Source: Bacteroidales bacterium
GTDB lineage: Bacteria; Bacteroidota; Bacteroidia; Bacteroidales; JAGOPY01
Direction: 5' to 3'
Assembly: GCA_023229505.1 (NCBI GenBank)
Contig: JALNZD010000020.1
Location: 1-64,000 of the forward strand
Length of the DNA: 64,000 nucleotides
The position numbers and the translations under genes were made by a program. Below, in pieces: positions 7,247 to 16,303 of the stretch; position 1 is the stretch's first letter, and each line of letters begins with the position of its first letter. The notes under the pieces are model-generated. The model saw nothing but the letters and a program-made list of their open reading frames with translations, was not told where the DNA came from and ran no database searches.

Positions 7247-8614
7247 TTACTTCTGCAAAGCATCTTTTAACTCCGCCAGGCCAGTCGGTTTCGACTTGAT
7301 CCTCAGGTTGGTATCTATTAATAAAAAAGTCGGGGTCGCATAAACAAAATAATCCTGGATAATTTTACCATCCCATCCTTTCAATTCGGCAATGTTTGCC
7401 CAGGAAATCTCATTTTTCTCCAAAGCCGTCCGCCATATTTTTTCATCCTGGTCTACAGAAACCCCTATAAATCTGATTCTGTCCTTGTATTGACCATTGA
7501 GGATCTTTAATTCCGGCATAATGGCCTCACAATGTGGACAATCACCTGACCAGAAAATGAGAAGAGTCTGCTTACCACAGGTATCCGACAAGTGGATTGT
7601 GTCTCCCGCTGCATCGACGGTCTTAAAATCGGGAGCCGCACTTCCAATAGTAAGTTTTTTAAACCCTTCTATCCTGATCTTTAATTTTTCCTCCTGCTGG
7701 TCGCTCACGCAGGATTGTCCAAGGACATAGTGCTCAACGAGATAGGTCAGTACGGTTTCAAAACCATAAGTCTGGAAACCGTTAATCAGGTAATTCACAA
7801 CCATTTCCCTGACCTTTGGGCCACCTTCAGTAAACTTCATAAGGGAATCCACCGCCTGGATGAAGGATTTTTCCTGGTTTTCGCGGGAAGCGCCCGGCGT
7901 AACATATAATGATAGATAATTGACAACTTTGGCAGGCAATAACGGCGTATTCAGGTTCAGCGAATCAGTGAGATCGATGCTGCTGAAATACCGGCTGCGA
8001 TATTGGGCAACAACTTTCGGCGGCAATTCTCCCGGCCGGATATCAGGCAACTGATCAAGACGGATTATCCTGGTGGCCAGCTTCCCAGGAAAGTTATCCA
8101 GCAGGCTGTCAAGATAATGCTTGTAGTTTAAGGATAATCGCTCTGCGTAAGCGGCAGCCTCGTTATAAAATGAATCAACAGGGGGATAATATCTTAAAAA
8201 ACCGGTCAAAACATCGATCCTGGTTTCCATATCCAGCCTGTGACGATAATAGTCGAAGAATATTTTATTTTCTTCTGATTTATTGACCACAAGGCTTTCC
8301 AGGCCAAAATCCGGTCCGGAAGTGATATTCACATCTTCCTTATTGAAGATAAAATCGAGCCCCTGCTTTTTGTCCTTTTCCAACCGGTACATGCCTTCCT
8401 GGTCATGCTGATCCATCACAAAAACGACCTTGCCTGAAGCATCGGTAACTGCGGTATCCTGCCTGATCTGCTGATCGCCGTAATAAAAAATCAACCAGAT
8501 TTTTGAAGCCGGGAGACCATCAATCTGAAAGCTGAGCTCGTAGGTTTTCTGCCCGTAAATCATAATGCTGACGGGCAGTAGCAGAAATAACAATATCGTT
8601 TTTCTGATACTCAT
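7247..8614 (-). CDS. TlpA-like thioredoxin-domain protein, exported
   Basis: The 455-aa protein begins with a signal peptide (MSIRKTILLFLLLPVSIMIYG) and an N-terminal beta-rich region like DUF4369 found in many Bacteroidota TlpA-like proteins. A helical middle section follows. The C-terminal thioredoxin/AhpC-TSA domain starts at about residue 320 with the redox motif CPHC (in FWSGDCPHCEAIMPEL) and the cis-Pro segment YATPTFLLID. It probably acts in the periplasm as a disulfide reductase or isomerase, for example in cytochrome maturation. The gene converges on murA with an 18-base gap and shares a divergent promoter region with grpE. Confidence 0.88.
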   Translation of the reverse strand: MSIRKTILLFLLLPVSIMIYGQKTYELSFQIDGLPASKIWLIFYYGDQQIRQDTAVTDASGKVVFVMDQHDQEGMYRLEKDKKQGLDFIFNKEDVNITSGPDFGLESLVVNKSEENKIFFDYYRHRLDMETRIDVLTGFLRYYPPVDSFYNEAAAYAERLSLNYKHYLDSLLDNFPGKLATRIIRLDQLPDIRPGELPPKVVAQYRSRYFSSIDLTDSLNLNTPLLPAKVVNYLSLYVTPGASRENQEKSFIQAVDSLMKFTEGGPKVREMVVNYLINGFQTYGFETVLTYLVEHYVLGQSCVSDQQEEKLKIRIEGFKKLTIGSAAPDFKTVDAAGDTIHLSDTCGKQTLLIFWSGDCPHCEAIMPELKILNGQYKDRIRFIGVSVDQDEKIWRTALEKNEISWANIAELKGWDGKIIQDYFVYATPTFLLIDTNLRIKSKPTGLAELKDALQK

Positions 8615-8637
8615 AAGATAATTGACATTTTGTCTTT

Positions 8638-8645
8638 CAAAGATA
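8638..8645 (-). promoter_or_regulatory. -7 element (TATCTTTG, minus strand) for the TlpA-like gene
   Basis: CAAAGATA on the plus strand reads TATCTTTG on the minus strand, an exact TAnnTTTG match about 24 bases before the start codon. Confidence 0.55.
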
Positions 8646-8731
8646 TAAATATGTTCTTTTCATTCTCATCTGCCAAAATGTCCTTTCACCTTCACTGGCA
8701 AATAATTTGATGGTCGTCCGCTAAGTTTCAC

Positions 8732-8739
8732 TAATTTTG
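8732..8739 (+). promoter_or_regulatory. -7 element (TAATTTTG) for grpE-dnaJ
   Basis: This is an exact TAnnTTTG match 57 bases before the grpE ATG. No CIRCE-type inverted repeat (TTAGCACTC-N9-GAGTGCTAA) is visible between it and grpE, so HrcA control is not suggested. Confidence 0.6.
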
Positions 8740-8795
8740 CGCCTTTTAACCGTAATTTAGAAGGCCTGTTTTTATTAATTCAAGTTAACAATATA

Positions 8796-9392
8796 ATGAG
8801 TAAAGAAGATAAGATAAAGGAGCAGGAATCTCACGACGAAATACCGACTAGCCGGGAAAAGGATGATCATGTTGGTGCTGAAGGGGTTAAAAGCCATTCA
8901 AAAAAAGATAAACAGAAGAAACATGATCATGATGGCGAGGCGATAAAGCAATGGCAGTTGAAATGTGATAAATTGAATGATAAATATCTCCGTTTATATT
9001 CTGAGTTTGACAATTACCGCAAGCGTACCCAGAAAGAAAGGATCGAATTCAATAAAACGGCTTCAGAGGACATAATCCTTTCATTATTGCCTGTTATCGA
9101 TGACCTTGAGCGGGCTTTAAAATCCACCCTTAAAACCGGCGATGAAATGGAAGTGGTCCCGAAAGAAGGACTGCAGCTGATTTACCAGAAATTTAAAGGT
9201 CTGCTTGCCCAGAAAGGGTTGGAAGTTATTCCTGCACAGGGGGAAATATTCAATGTCGATTTTCATGATGCGCTGACCAATATTCCTGCTCCATCGGAAG
9301 ATTTGAAAGGTAAAGTAGTTGACGAGGTTGAGAAAGGATATATGCTTAACGGGAAAGTGATCCGGTATTCAAAGGTAGTAGTAGGAAATTAA
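8796..9392 (+). CDS. grpE: Nucleotide exchange factor GrpE
   Basis: GrpE releases ADP from DnaK during chaperone cycling. The 198-aa protein has a long charged, disordered N-terminus (residues 1-50, with KSHSKKDKQKKHDHD), then the dimerising coiled coil containing YLRLYSEFDNYRKRTQKE at about 66-83, and the C-terminal beta domain ending in the family signature GYMLNGKVIRYSKVVVGN. dnaJ follows two bases downstream in the same operon. dnaK is not in the window. Confidence 0.97.
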   Translation: MSKEDKIKEQESHDEIPTSREKDDHVGAEGVKSHSKKDKQKKHDHDGEAIKQWQLKCDKLNDKYLRLYSEFDNYRKRTQKERIEFNKTASEDIILSLLPVIDDLERALKSTLKTGDEMEVVPKEGLQLIYQKFKGLLAQKGLEVIPAQGEIFNVDFHDALTNIPAPSEDLKGKVVDEVEKGYMLNGKVIRYSKVVVGN

Positions 9393-9394
9393 AA

Positions 9395-10549
9395 ATGACA
9401 AAACGCGATTATTACGAAATCCTTGATGTTCCTCGTACGGCATCTGTCGATGAGATCAAAAAAGCTTACCGGAAGATGGCATTAAAGTACCATCCGGATA
9501 AAAACCCGGATGATCCGTCCGCCGAAGGTAAGTTTAAAGAAGCCGCTGAAGCCTATGAAATACTCAGTGATGCTGACAAAAAGCAGCGTTACGACCGATA
9601 TGGACATGACGGGGTAAAAGGTATGCCTGGCGGCGGCTTCAATATGACCATGGATGATATCTTCTCCAATTTCGGCGATATTTTCGGGGATGCTTTCGGA
9701 GGCGCTTTCAGCGATGCTTTTGGATTTGGAACCCGTGGCCGGACGCGCCGCCGGGTAAACAGGGGCACTAATCTCCGGGTTAAAGTGAAACTTAGTCTGG
9801 AGGAAATCTCCACAGGGGTCGAAAAGAAGATCAAAGTCAATAAATACATTCCTTGCGACCAGTGCAGCGGGACGGGAGCGGAAAAAGGCGCTTCTATGAA
9901 TACCTGCCCGGCCTGCCATGGCCAGGGCCAGGTTACACGGGTCACCAGTACTTTCTTAGGTCAGATGCAGACCACCTCTACCTGTCCGACCTGTGACGGA
10001 GAAGGTACCGTGATCGGCACAAAATGCAACAAATGCTTCGGGAACGGTATAATCAAAGGAGAAGAAATTATCCCTGTCCGGGTCCCGGCAGGAGTAACCG
10101 ACGGTATACAACTTTCCATGAGTGGCAAAGGAAATGCTGCCGCAAGGGGCGGAATTCCCGGGGACCTTCTTATACTGGTCGAAGAGCATGAACATGAGCA
10201 TTTCATACGCGATGGGAATAACCTGATCTACGAGCACTTTATGAGCCTCCCTGAAGCTGCCCTTGGCGTTTCAGTAGATATACCCACACTCGACGGAAAA
10301 GCAAGGATTAAAATCGAAGCCGGCACTCAAAGTGGAAGAATTTTAAGATTGAAAGGGAAAGGATTACCTGACCTGAATGGTTATGGTCGCGGTGACCTTT
10401 TGGTGAACCTGAGCGTATGGACACCAAGGAATCTCTCACGAGAAGAACAGCAAATTCTTGAGAAATTGCGGGATTCCGAAAATTTCAGGCCAAATCCCTC
10501 CAAAAAAGACAAAGGTTTTTTTGACAGAATGAAAGACATTTTCCAGTGA
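9395..10549 (+). CDS. dnaJ: Chaperone DnaJ (Hsp40)
   Basis: This full type-I DnaJ of 384 aa stimulates DnaK ATPase and delivers clients. The J domain has YHPDKNPDD at about residues 30-38. The G/F-rich linker (GGGFNMTMDDIFSNFGDIFG) follows. Four zinc-finger repeats CxxCxGxG are present (CDQCSGTG, CPACHGQG, CPTCDGEG, CNKCFGNG) at about 145-220, then the C-terminal substrate-binding domains. Its TGA stop overlaps the GTG start of the next gene (10546), coupling the chaperone to an ABC transporter. Confidence 0.98.
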   Translation: MTKRDYYEILDVPRTASVDEIKKAYRKMALKYHPDKNPDDPSAEGKFKEAAEAYEILSDADKKQRYDRYGHDGVKGMPGGGFNMTMDDIFSNFGDIFGDAFGGAFSDAFGFGTRGRTRRRVNRGTNLRVKVKLSLEEISTGVEKKIKVNKYIPCDQCSGTGAEKGASMNTCPACHGQGQVTRVTSTFLGQMQTTSTCPTCDGEGTVIGTKCNKCFGNGIIKGEEIIPVRVPAGVTDGIQLSMSGKGNAAARGGIPGDLLILVEEHEHEHFIRDGNNLIYEHFMSLPEAALGVSVDIPTLDGKARIKIEAGTQSGRILRLKGKGLPDLNGYGRGDLLVNLSVWTPRNLSREEQQILEKLRDSENFRPNPSKKDKGFFDRMKDIFQ

Positions 10550-11463
10550 ACTTGATTCAAGTTGAAAACGTAACCAAGCGCTTCTCCGGTCACACTGCAC
10601 TGGCAGAGGTAAGCGTTTCCGTCCCCGAAAAGAGCATTTTCGGCCTGCTTGGCCCTAATGGAGCAGGCAAAACAACACTGATCCGCATCATTAATATGAT
10701 CACAGCACCCGATGAAGGCCATATTTTATTTGATGGCCACAATATTCAACCCGGTGATATTGATCAAATAGGCTATCTCCCGGAAGAAAGAGGCCTATAT
10801 AAAAAAATGAAGGTTGGCGAACAGGCCCTTTACCTCGCCCAGTTGAAAGGAATGAGCCGGCATGAAGCACAACTGAAGCTAAGGGATTGGTTTGAAAAAT
10901 TCGACATCGGTTCCTGGTGGAATAAAAAAGTGGAAGAGTTGTCGAAAGGTATGCAACAGAAGGTTCAATTCATCATCACAGTGCTCCATCAGCCTAAATT
11001 GCTCATTTTCGATGAGCCTTTCAGCGGGTTTGATCCCATCAATGTCAACCTGTTGAAGCAAGAGATCCTGAAATTGCGCGAAAACGGGTCCACTATTATA
11101 TTTTCCACCCATAATATGGCCTCGGTAGAAGAACTATGTGATAATATTGCCCTGATCAACCGTTCCCGTAAAATTCTCGAAGGAAATGTAATGGAGATCA
11201 GGAAAAAACATCGCACCGAGACTTACGAAGTGGAAATTTCAGGTTATTACGACAAGGACCTTACCCTGCCGCCTGCCTGCCATATCCTCGAAAAAGCAGA
11301 GACTGCAGGTCATACCGTTCTTAAAATCCAGGGCTTCATGAACCATAAGCCAAATGAGCTTCTTTCCCAGCTTATGCGACAGGGAGAGGTGCATGCTTTC
11401 CGGGAAATTCTGCCTACCATGAACGATGTTTTTATTGCCACTGTAAACGCTGCCGAAAAATGA
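10546..11463 (+). CDS. ABC transporter ATP-binding protein (NatA-like)
   Basis: This 305-aa ATPase subunit starts at a GTG inside the dnaJ stop (GTGA). The Walker A is GPNGAGKT at about residues 36-43, the signature is LSKGMQQKV at about 128-136, and the Walker B is LLIFDEPFSGFDP at about 148-160, followed by the H-loop STHNM. After residue 215 comes a DUF4162-type tail typical of NatA/CcmA-like ABC-2 exporters. The next gene is its permease, overlapping by four bases. Substrate is unknown. In better-studied NatAB systems sodium or small toxic molecules are exported. Confidence 0.92.
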   Translation: MNLIQVENVTKRFSGHTALAEVSVSVPEKSIFGLLGPNGAGKTTLIRIINMITAPDEGHILFDGHNIQPGDIDQIGYLPEERGLYKKMKVGEQALYLAQLKGMSRHEAQLKLRDWFEKFDIGSWWNKKVEELSKGMQQKVQFIITVLHQPKLLIFDEPFSGFDPINVNLLKQEILKLRENGSTIIFSTHNMASVEELCDNIALINRSRKILEGNVMEIRKKHRTETYEVEISGYYDKDLTLPPACHILEKAETAGHTVLKIQGFMNHKPNELLSQLMRQGEVHAFREILPTMNDVFIATVNAAEK

Positions 11464-12815
11464 AAAAGATCTGGCTCATCATCCAACGAGAATATTTAAC
11501 GAGGGTTAAAAAGCGGTCATTTGTGATCATGACTTTCCTTGGTCCCATCCTGATGGCATCCGTGTGGATCGTCCCGCTGCTGCTGGCCACTCGTTCAGAA
11601 GGCACAAAAACCATTGAGGTCATTGACGAAACAGGACTTTTTTTCGAGCAGTTCAAAGAAACCAACGATACAAAGTTTATTTACATCACGGACGATCTTC
11701 AGACAGCAAAAGCTAATCTTGGAAAAAGTGAAGACTTTGCCATTCTTTATATACCCCTTTCATCTTATACAACCCCTAAGGCCTTCTATCTTTATTCTTA
11801 CAAGAAACCGGGACTAAGCCTGAAAATGTATCTCCAGGAATCAGCCAATAAAATTCTGGAAAACAAGAAACTGATGGATGTATATGGGATCGATGAGGAA
11901 ACACTGGCTTCGGTTAAATCGAACATTTCATTGGTGGTGGAAGATATTGAGACGAGTAAGAAGTCTTATACCGAGATTAGCTGGGCGCTTGGGTTTGTCG
12001 GTGGGATGCTGATATACTTTTTCATCTTTATGTACGGGGCGCAGGTAATGCGCGGCGTTATCGAGGAAAAAACGAGCAGGATCGTTGAAGTAATTGTATC
12101 TTCCGTCAAACCGATTCAGCTTATGATGGGTAAGATCATTGGTATTGCCATGGTTGGCCTGACGCAATTCCTTTTATGGGTCGTCCTCACGCTTGGGATT
12201 GTTACTGCCTTCACGGCTATTTATGCGGACCAGATCGATCAGTATAAAATGGGTGAACAACCGGTTACTGCTCCCGGTCAGTTTTTTTCATCGGATGCCA
12301 TGGGGATGCCGGATACACAGCAAGGGTTGGATGCACTGGGATCTGATGAGAATATCGGCCAGATCCTTGATGTTTTCTTCTCAATCAATTACGGGGTGAT
12401 TATTTTCACCTTCATTTTCTTTTTCATCGGAGGGTACCTGCTCTATGCGGCACTTTTTGCCGCAATAGGATCTGCAGTCGACAATGAGGCCGATACACAG
12501 CAATTCATGCTACCTGTTACCATTCCGTTGATTTTCTCGATTATTATCGGGCTTTCTTTCGTACTGAATAATCCGGATGGCAGTGTGGCTTACTGGCTTT
12601 CACTGATACCCCTGACCTCCCCTATCATCATGATGATCCGGGTCCCTTTCGGGGTCAATATTTATACGGACCTTATCCCATCGATGATCTTACTGGTTTT
12701 GGGGTTCCTGGCCACGACCTGGTTAGCCGCGAAAATCTACCGGACAGGTATCCTGATGTATGGAAAGAAAATTTCTTATAAAGAGTTATGGAAATGGCTT
12801 ACTTACCGGCCTTAA
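11460..12815 (+). CDS. ABC-2 type permease (NatB-like)
   Basis: The 451-aa membrane partner of the preceding ATPase has a first transmembrane helix at about residues 20-43, a large extracytoplasmic domain (about 45-175), and then five or six further helices, starting with ISWALGFVGGMLIYFFIFMYG. The conserved cytoplasmic segment GVIEEKTSRIVEVIVSSVKP after helix two is a hallmark of the NatB/ABC-2 family. It begins at ATGA overlapping the ATPase stop, so grpE, dnaJ and both transporter genes form one transcription unit. Confidence 0.92.
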   Translation: MKKIWLIIQREYLTRVKKRSFVIMTFLGPILMASVWIVPLLLATRSEGTKTIEVIDETGLFFEQFKETNDTKFIYITDDLQTAKANLGKSEDFAILYIPLSSYTTPKAFYLYSYKKPGLSLKMYLQESANKILENKKLMDVYGIDEETLASVKSNISLVVEDIETSKKSYTEISWALGFVGGMLIYFFIFMYGAQVMRGVIEEKTSRIVEVIVSSVKPIQLMMGKIIGIAMVGLTQFLLWVVLTLGIVTAFTAIYADQIDQYKMGEQPVTAPGQFFSSDAMGMPDTQQGLDALGSDENIGQILDVFFSINYGVIIFTFIFFFIGGYLLYAALFAAIGSAVDNEADTQQFMLPVTIPLIFSIIIGLSFVLNNPDGSVAYWLSLIPLTSPIIMMIRVPFGVNIYTDLIPSMILLVLGFLATTWLAAKIYRTGILMYGKKISYKELWKWLTYRP

Positions 12816-12850
12816 TCCTAACCCTTACCGGATTTGTTTTCCAATATTGA

Positions 12851-13870
12851 TTATTTCTCATACAATTTGCTCCAGCGGAATTTCCCCCTGTTCTTCCAAT
12901 CGCCACAGTGGTAGGCATAGCTGACAATTAGCGGCAGCACTGAAGTGGCTTCAGCATATACCATTTGCTCGTACACCGTTTCAACTTTTCCCCATGACGA
13001 AGCCTCTTTGAGGGTGGAACCGGAACATGCGCCATCACGGGCATCGGCTACTGTGATCTGAACTGCATATTGATGCATCGGAACATCTTTACCCAGGATC
13101 TCAGCGCAAATGACGGTATCCTGCGCAAAATTCTTAGGAACCCCGCCTCCGATCATAAAAAGACCGGTGGTTTTTGCTGCCATTTTAATCAGGGTAAGCT
13201 CCAGAAAATCCTTTACCGCATCTATGCTGACATGACTCTCCGGCCGCTCCCACTGATGCTTGACCAATCCGAAACCTGCGCTGCTGTCGGAAAATGCCGG
13301 GCAGAAAATGGGTACATCATGCTCGTAACAAGCCTGTACTAATGAATCCTTCTTTTTAGAATGATCAACAAGGTGCCGCCCCATTTCCTTGATAAATTCC
13401 CTTGAGGAATAAGGCCTGGGTTCAAGCATATCCGCTATCTTCTTTACCGTCTCATCACATTGCTGCAATTCTTCTTCATCAATATAGGTATCATAAATAC
13501 GGTCAATATAATTGTTTCGCAGCATGTGGTCATCAATAAAAGGCGTTCCTTTATAATGCCTGAATCCCAGCGCCTCAAAAAAATCCATATCAACGATGGA
13601 AGCGCCTGTGGCCACAATGGCATCGACCATATTATTTTTCACCATATCGACATAAACCTGCATACAACCACCTGCACTGGTACTTCCTGCGAGAGTCAGG
13701 ATGATAGAACAACCTTTATCTTTGATCATACGTTGCAGAATATCGGCCGCGTTTGCCGTTTCACGGGAGGTAAATGACATCTTCCTCATGGCTTCGATGA
13801 TGGGGGTAGCGTCAAAGGATTTAATATCAATATGCTCGATCGTTTGCTTTAAAAGGTCTTTTTTTCCCAT
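12851..13870 (-). CDS. Deoxyhypusine-synthase-like protein (polyamine-forming NAD enzyme)
   Basis: This 339-aa protein belongs to the deoxyhypusine synthase fold. It has LTLAGSTSAGG near the N-terminus, FMIGGGVPKNF, and SSWGKVE, whose Lys matches the catalytic Lys329 of human DHS. Bacteria lack eIF5A, so bacterial homologues are thought to join free amines, producing homospermidine from putrescine or a bis-guanidino product from agmatine. Agmatinase and arginine decarboxylase lie immediately upstream on the same strand, which supports polyamine synthesis. A TTG at 13906 would add 12 residues. ATG at 13870 gives the family-like start MGKKDLL. The exact substrate cannot be read from sequence. 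Confidence 0.85.
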   Translation of the reverse strand: MGKKDLLKQTIEHIDIKSFDATPIIEAMRKMSFTSRETANAADILQRMIKDKGCSIILTLAGSTSAGGCMQVYVDMVKNNMVDAIVATGASIVDMDFFEALGFRHYKGTPFIDDHMLRNNYIDRIYDTYIDEEELQQCDETVKKIADMLEPRPYSSREFIKEMGRHLVDHSKKKDSLVQACYEHDVPIFCPAFSDSSAGFGLVKHQWERPESHVSIDAVKDFLELTLIKMAAKTTGLFMIGGGVPKNFAQDTVICAEILGKDVPMHQYAVQITVADARDGACSGSTLKEASSWGKVETVYEQMVYAEATSVLPLIVSYAYHCGDWKNRGKFRWSKLYEK

Positions 13871-13958
13871 TTTTGTAATTATTTTAAATCTGATCGACTT
13901 AAACAAACAATTTCTTATCGATCCGGGTTAGTTACATTATCAATAAATTAAAGATCAA

Positions 13959-14813
13959 TTACTTATTTTTACTCATAAACTGATAGCTCAACAATTGATA
14001 GATTAGTTTAGAGGCCAGGAAATCAGATGCTTTATTATTATCTATTGGGCATAATTCGACCACATCAAACCCAACAAGTTTTTTCTTAACGATCAGCTTT
14101 CGCATGAGATTGATCACATCATAGTAAGCAAGTCCACCAGGCTCCGGAGTGCCTGTAGCGGGCATGATGGAAGGGTCAAATCCGTCCAGGTCAATCGTCA
14201 CATAAACGTGATAATTAAGCTTTTCGATCACATCATCGATCCAGCCGGAATGCCCTCCAGTAATATCTTTAGCGAAGAAAATCCGGTCTTTGGCCAGGTA
14301 CGGTTTTTCAACCACATCCATGCTCCGGATTCCTACCTGGACAATAGGGCACCATTCCCTGACACGGGCCATAACGCAGGCGTGATTGAAACGGGATCCC
14401 TCATATTCCTGCCTCAGGTCTGTATGCGCATCGATTTGCAACACACATAAACCGGGTATATGTTCTGCAAATGCCTGAACTGCGCCAATTGTAACTGAAT
14501 GCTCTCCACCAAGGGTAACAACGAATTTTTCGTCTTCCAGGAATTTGATGATTGTTTTATGAACCTGCCGGGTTAAGGCTTCCGGAGAAGTTTTTTCAAT
14601 CACAGGTTTGGCGGTATGGATACCTTTCAGGTAAACTTCCGAATCGGTTTCAATGTCATAGAGCTCCATATTGGCTGAAGCCTCGAGGATCGCATCCGGG
14701 CCCCTGTCAGCGCCTTTTATCCATGTACTGGTCGCATCGAAGGGCACCGGCAGTATTACGATCGATGAGCTTTCATAAGCCGAATAAGTTGGCGGTATTC
14801 CTCCAAAATTCAT
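13959..14813 (-). CDS. speB: Agmatinase (ureohydrolase family)
   Basis: This manganese enzyme of the arginase/agmatinase family is 284 aa, and the likely reaction is agmatine to putrescine plus urea. Metal-binding motifs are visible: GGEHSVT (first His), DAHTDLR (Asp-His-Asp), and TIDLDGFDPS followed by PATGTPEPGG, the last being typical of agmatinases and bacterial ureohydrolases. It lies between arginine decarboxylase and the DHS-like gene on the minus strand. The ATG at 14813 is preferred to the TTG three bases earlier. Confidence 0.9.
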   Translation of the reverse strand: MNFGGIPPTYSAYESSSIVILPVPFDATSTWIKGADRGPDAILEASANMELYDIETDSEVYLKGIHTAKPVIEKTSPEALTRQVHKTIIKFLEDEKFVVTLGGEHSVTIGAVQAFAEHIPGLCVLQIDAHTDLRQEYEGSRFNHACVMARVREWCPIVQVGIRSMDVVEKPYLAKDRIFFAKDITGGHSGWIDDVIEKLNYHVYVTIDLDGFDPSIMPATGTPEPGGLAYYDVINLMRKLIVKKKLVGFDVVELCPIDNNKASDFLASKLIYQLLSYQFMSKNK

Positions 14814-14873
14814 CAATGATCATATTTAATAATTAAGAAAGATACAACTAAAATAAGATTTTTTTTTCAGGTA

Positions 14874-16265
14874 TCAGTAACCAAGGATTTTTAGCATCGA
14901 TTTGTAGCTTTGTTCTTTTGCAAAAAGCTTCGTATAATATTCACCTTCAGCATCACGGTCGATAATGATATGTTTGGGGGCTGGTATCAGGCAGTGTTGG
15001 ATACCGCCGTAACCGCCGATGGATTCCTGGTATGCCCCGGTATGGAAAAGCCCGATGTATTGAGGTGTACCGGGCCTCATCTTGGGAAGGAATATCGCAT
15101 TAGAGTGTGCTTCAGAATTATAGTAATCCATACTGTCGCAAGTCAGTCCGCCGAGGAAAACACGTTCATATTCATAATCCCAGTTATTAACCGCCAGTAA
15201 AATAAACCGCTGGTTCAATGCCCAGGTATCGGGCAACGTCGTCATAAATGAACTGTCGATCATATTCCAGCTCTCCCGGTCATTCTGCCGCTTCTGATCA
15301 ATGATGGAATAGAGGACAGCTCCGCTCTCCCCCACAGTAAAAGATCCGAATTCAGTGAAAATATCAGGTTCCGGAACATTATTCTGGTTACAAATTATTT
15401 TGATCTGGGAGATGATCTCTTCTGCCATATATTCGTAATCATAATCAAATGAAAGTGAATTCTTTACCGGAAATCCGCCGCCTATATTAAGGGAATCAAG
15501 TTCAGGGCATATTTTCTTCAGTTCACAGTAAATATTAACACATTTTGTAAGTTCATTCCAGTAATAAGCCGTATCGCGGATCCCTGTATTGATGAAGAAA
15601 TGAAGCATCTTCAGGGCGAATTTATTGTTGTTGCGGATATTTTCCTGGTAATAGGATAAGATATCATTATACCGTATTCCCAACCTGGAAGTATAAAATT
15701 CAAATTTGGGCTCTTCTTCTGAGGCAATCCTGATGCCAAGCTTGACTTTCTTCCTGATCCCCTTGGAAAATTTATCAAGTTCAAATATATTGTCAAGAAC
15801 CGGGATTGTATTCTCAAAACCCCTGTTGATAAGGTTTATAATGTTCTCAATATATTGCGGACGCTTGAATCCGTTACAAATGATAAAAGTTTCTTTATTC
15901 AAAAGTCCCTCTTCGTGCATTTGTTCCACGATATGGATATCAAATGCCGATGAGGTTTCAATATGAATATCATTCTTCAATGCTTCCTGGAGGACAAAGG
16001 AGAAATGTGAGCTCTTTGTACAATAACAATAGGTGTAATTCCCATTGTAATCAGCCTTTGCCATTGCAACATTGAACCATCTCTTAGCCTTCTGAATCTG
16101 TTCACTGATCTTAGGCAAATAGCTTATTTTTAATGGCGTTCCATATTGTTTAATGACATCCATTAAGGGTATTTCATGAAAATTAAGTTCATTATCAATG
16201 ACTTCGAATTCACTCGAAGGAAAATCAAAAGTCTGCTCGATAAGATCTAAATACTTTACTTTCAT
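14874..16265 (-). CDS. speA: Arginine decarboxylase, short PLP alanine-racemase-fold type
   Basis: The 463-aa enzyme has an alanine-racemase-like barrel. The PLP Lys is probably the K in YCYCTKSSH at about residues 80-88, the Gly-rich phosphate loop is LNIGGGFPVKNS at about 260-271, and the C-terminal domain holds GLTCDSMDYYN, whose Cys-Asp matches the decarboxylase active site. Classical SpeA is about 630-660 aa, so this is a shorter type lacking the inserted domain, as I remember for Bacteroidota. With agmatinase and the DHS-like gene it forms an arginine to agmatine to polyamine route. Arginine is favoured over diaminopimelate or ornithine as substrate mainly because of agmatinase next door. 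Confidence 0.85.
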   Translation of the reverse strand: MKVKYLDLIEQTFDFPSSEFEVIDNELNFHEIPLMDVIKQYGTPLKISYLPKISEQIQKAKRWFNVAMAKADYNGNYTYCYCTKSSHFSFVLQEALKNDIHIETSSAFDIHIVEQMHEEGLLNKETFIICNGFKRPQYIENIINLINRGFENTIPVLDNIFELDKFSKGIRKKVKLGIRIASEEEPKFEFYTSRLGIRYNDILSYYQENIRNNNKFALKMLHFFINTGIRDTAYYWNELTKCVNIYCELKKICPELDSLNIGGGFPVKNSLSFDYDYEYMAEEIISQIKIICNQNNVPEPDIFTEFGSFTVGESGAVLYSIIDQKRQNDRESWNMIDSSFMTTLPDTWALNQRFILLAVNNWDYEYERVFLGGLTCDSMDYYNSEAHSNAIFLPKMRPGTPQYIGLFHTGAYQESIGGYGGIQHCLIPAPKHIIIDRDAEGEYYTKLFAKEQSYKSMLKILGY

Positions 16266-16270
16266 ATCTA

Positions 16271-16286
16271 TTCAATTTAAATTGAA
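16271..16286. promoter_or_regulatory. Perfect 16-bp palindrome in the speA leader
   Basis: TTCAATTTAAATTGAA reads the same on both strands. It lies between the speA promoter (16296-16303) and its start codon at 16265, in the region a transcript start would cover. It could be an operator. AT-rich chance palindromes are also possible. Confidence 0.4.
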
Positions 16287-16295
16287 AAAAGCAAA

Positions 16296-16303
16296 CAAAG
16301 TTA
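16296..16303 (-). promoter_or_regulatory. -7 element (TAACTTTG, minus strand) for the polyamine operon
   Basis: CAAAGTTA on the plus strand reads TAACTTTG on the minus strand, an exact match about 30 bases before the speA ATG. Confidence 0.6.

Noticed and set aside
8732..8795. CIRCE operator ahead of grpE
   Set aside because: No TTAGCACTC / GAGTGCTAA inverted repeat is present.
9482..9945. Two long minus-strand frames inside dnaJ
   Set aside because: They are shadows of the GC-skewed dnaJ codons. dnaJ itself has full domain support.
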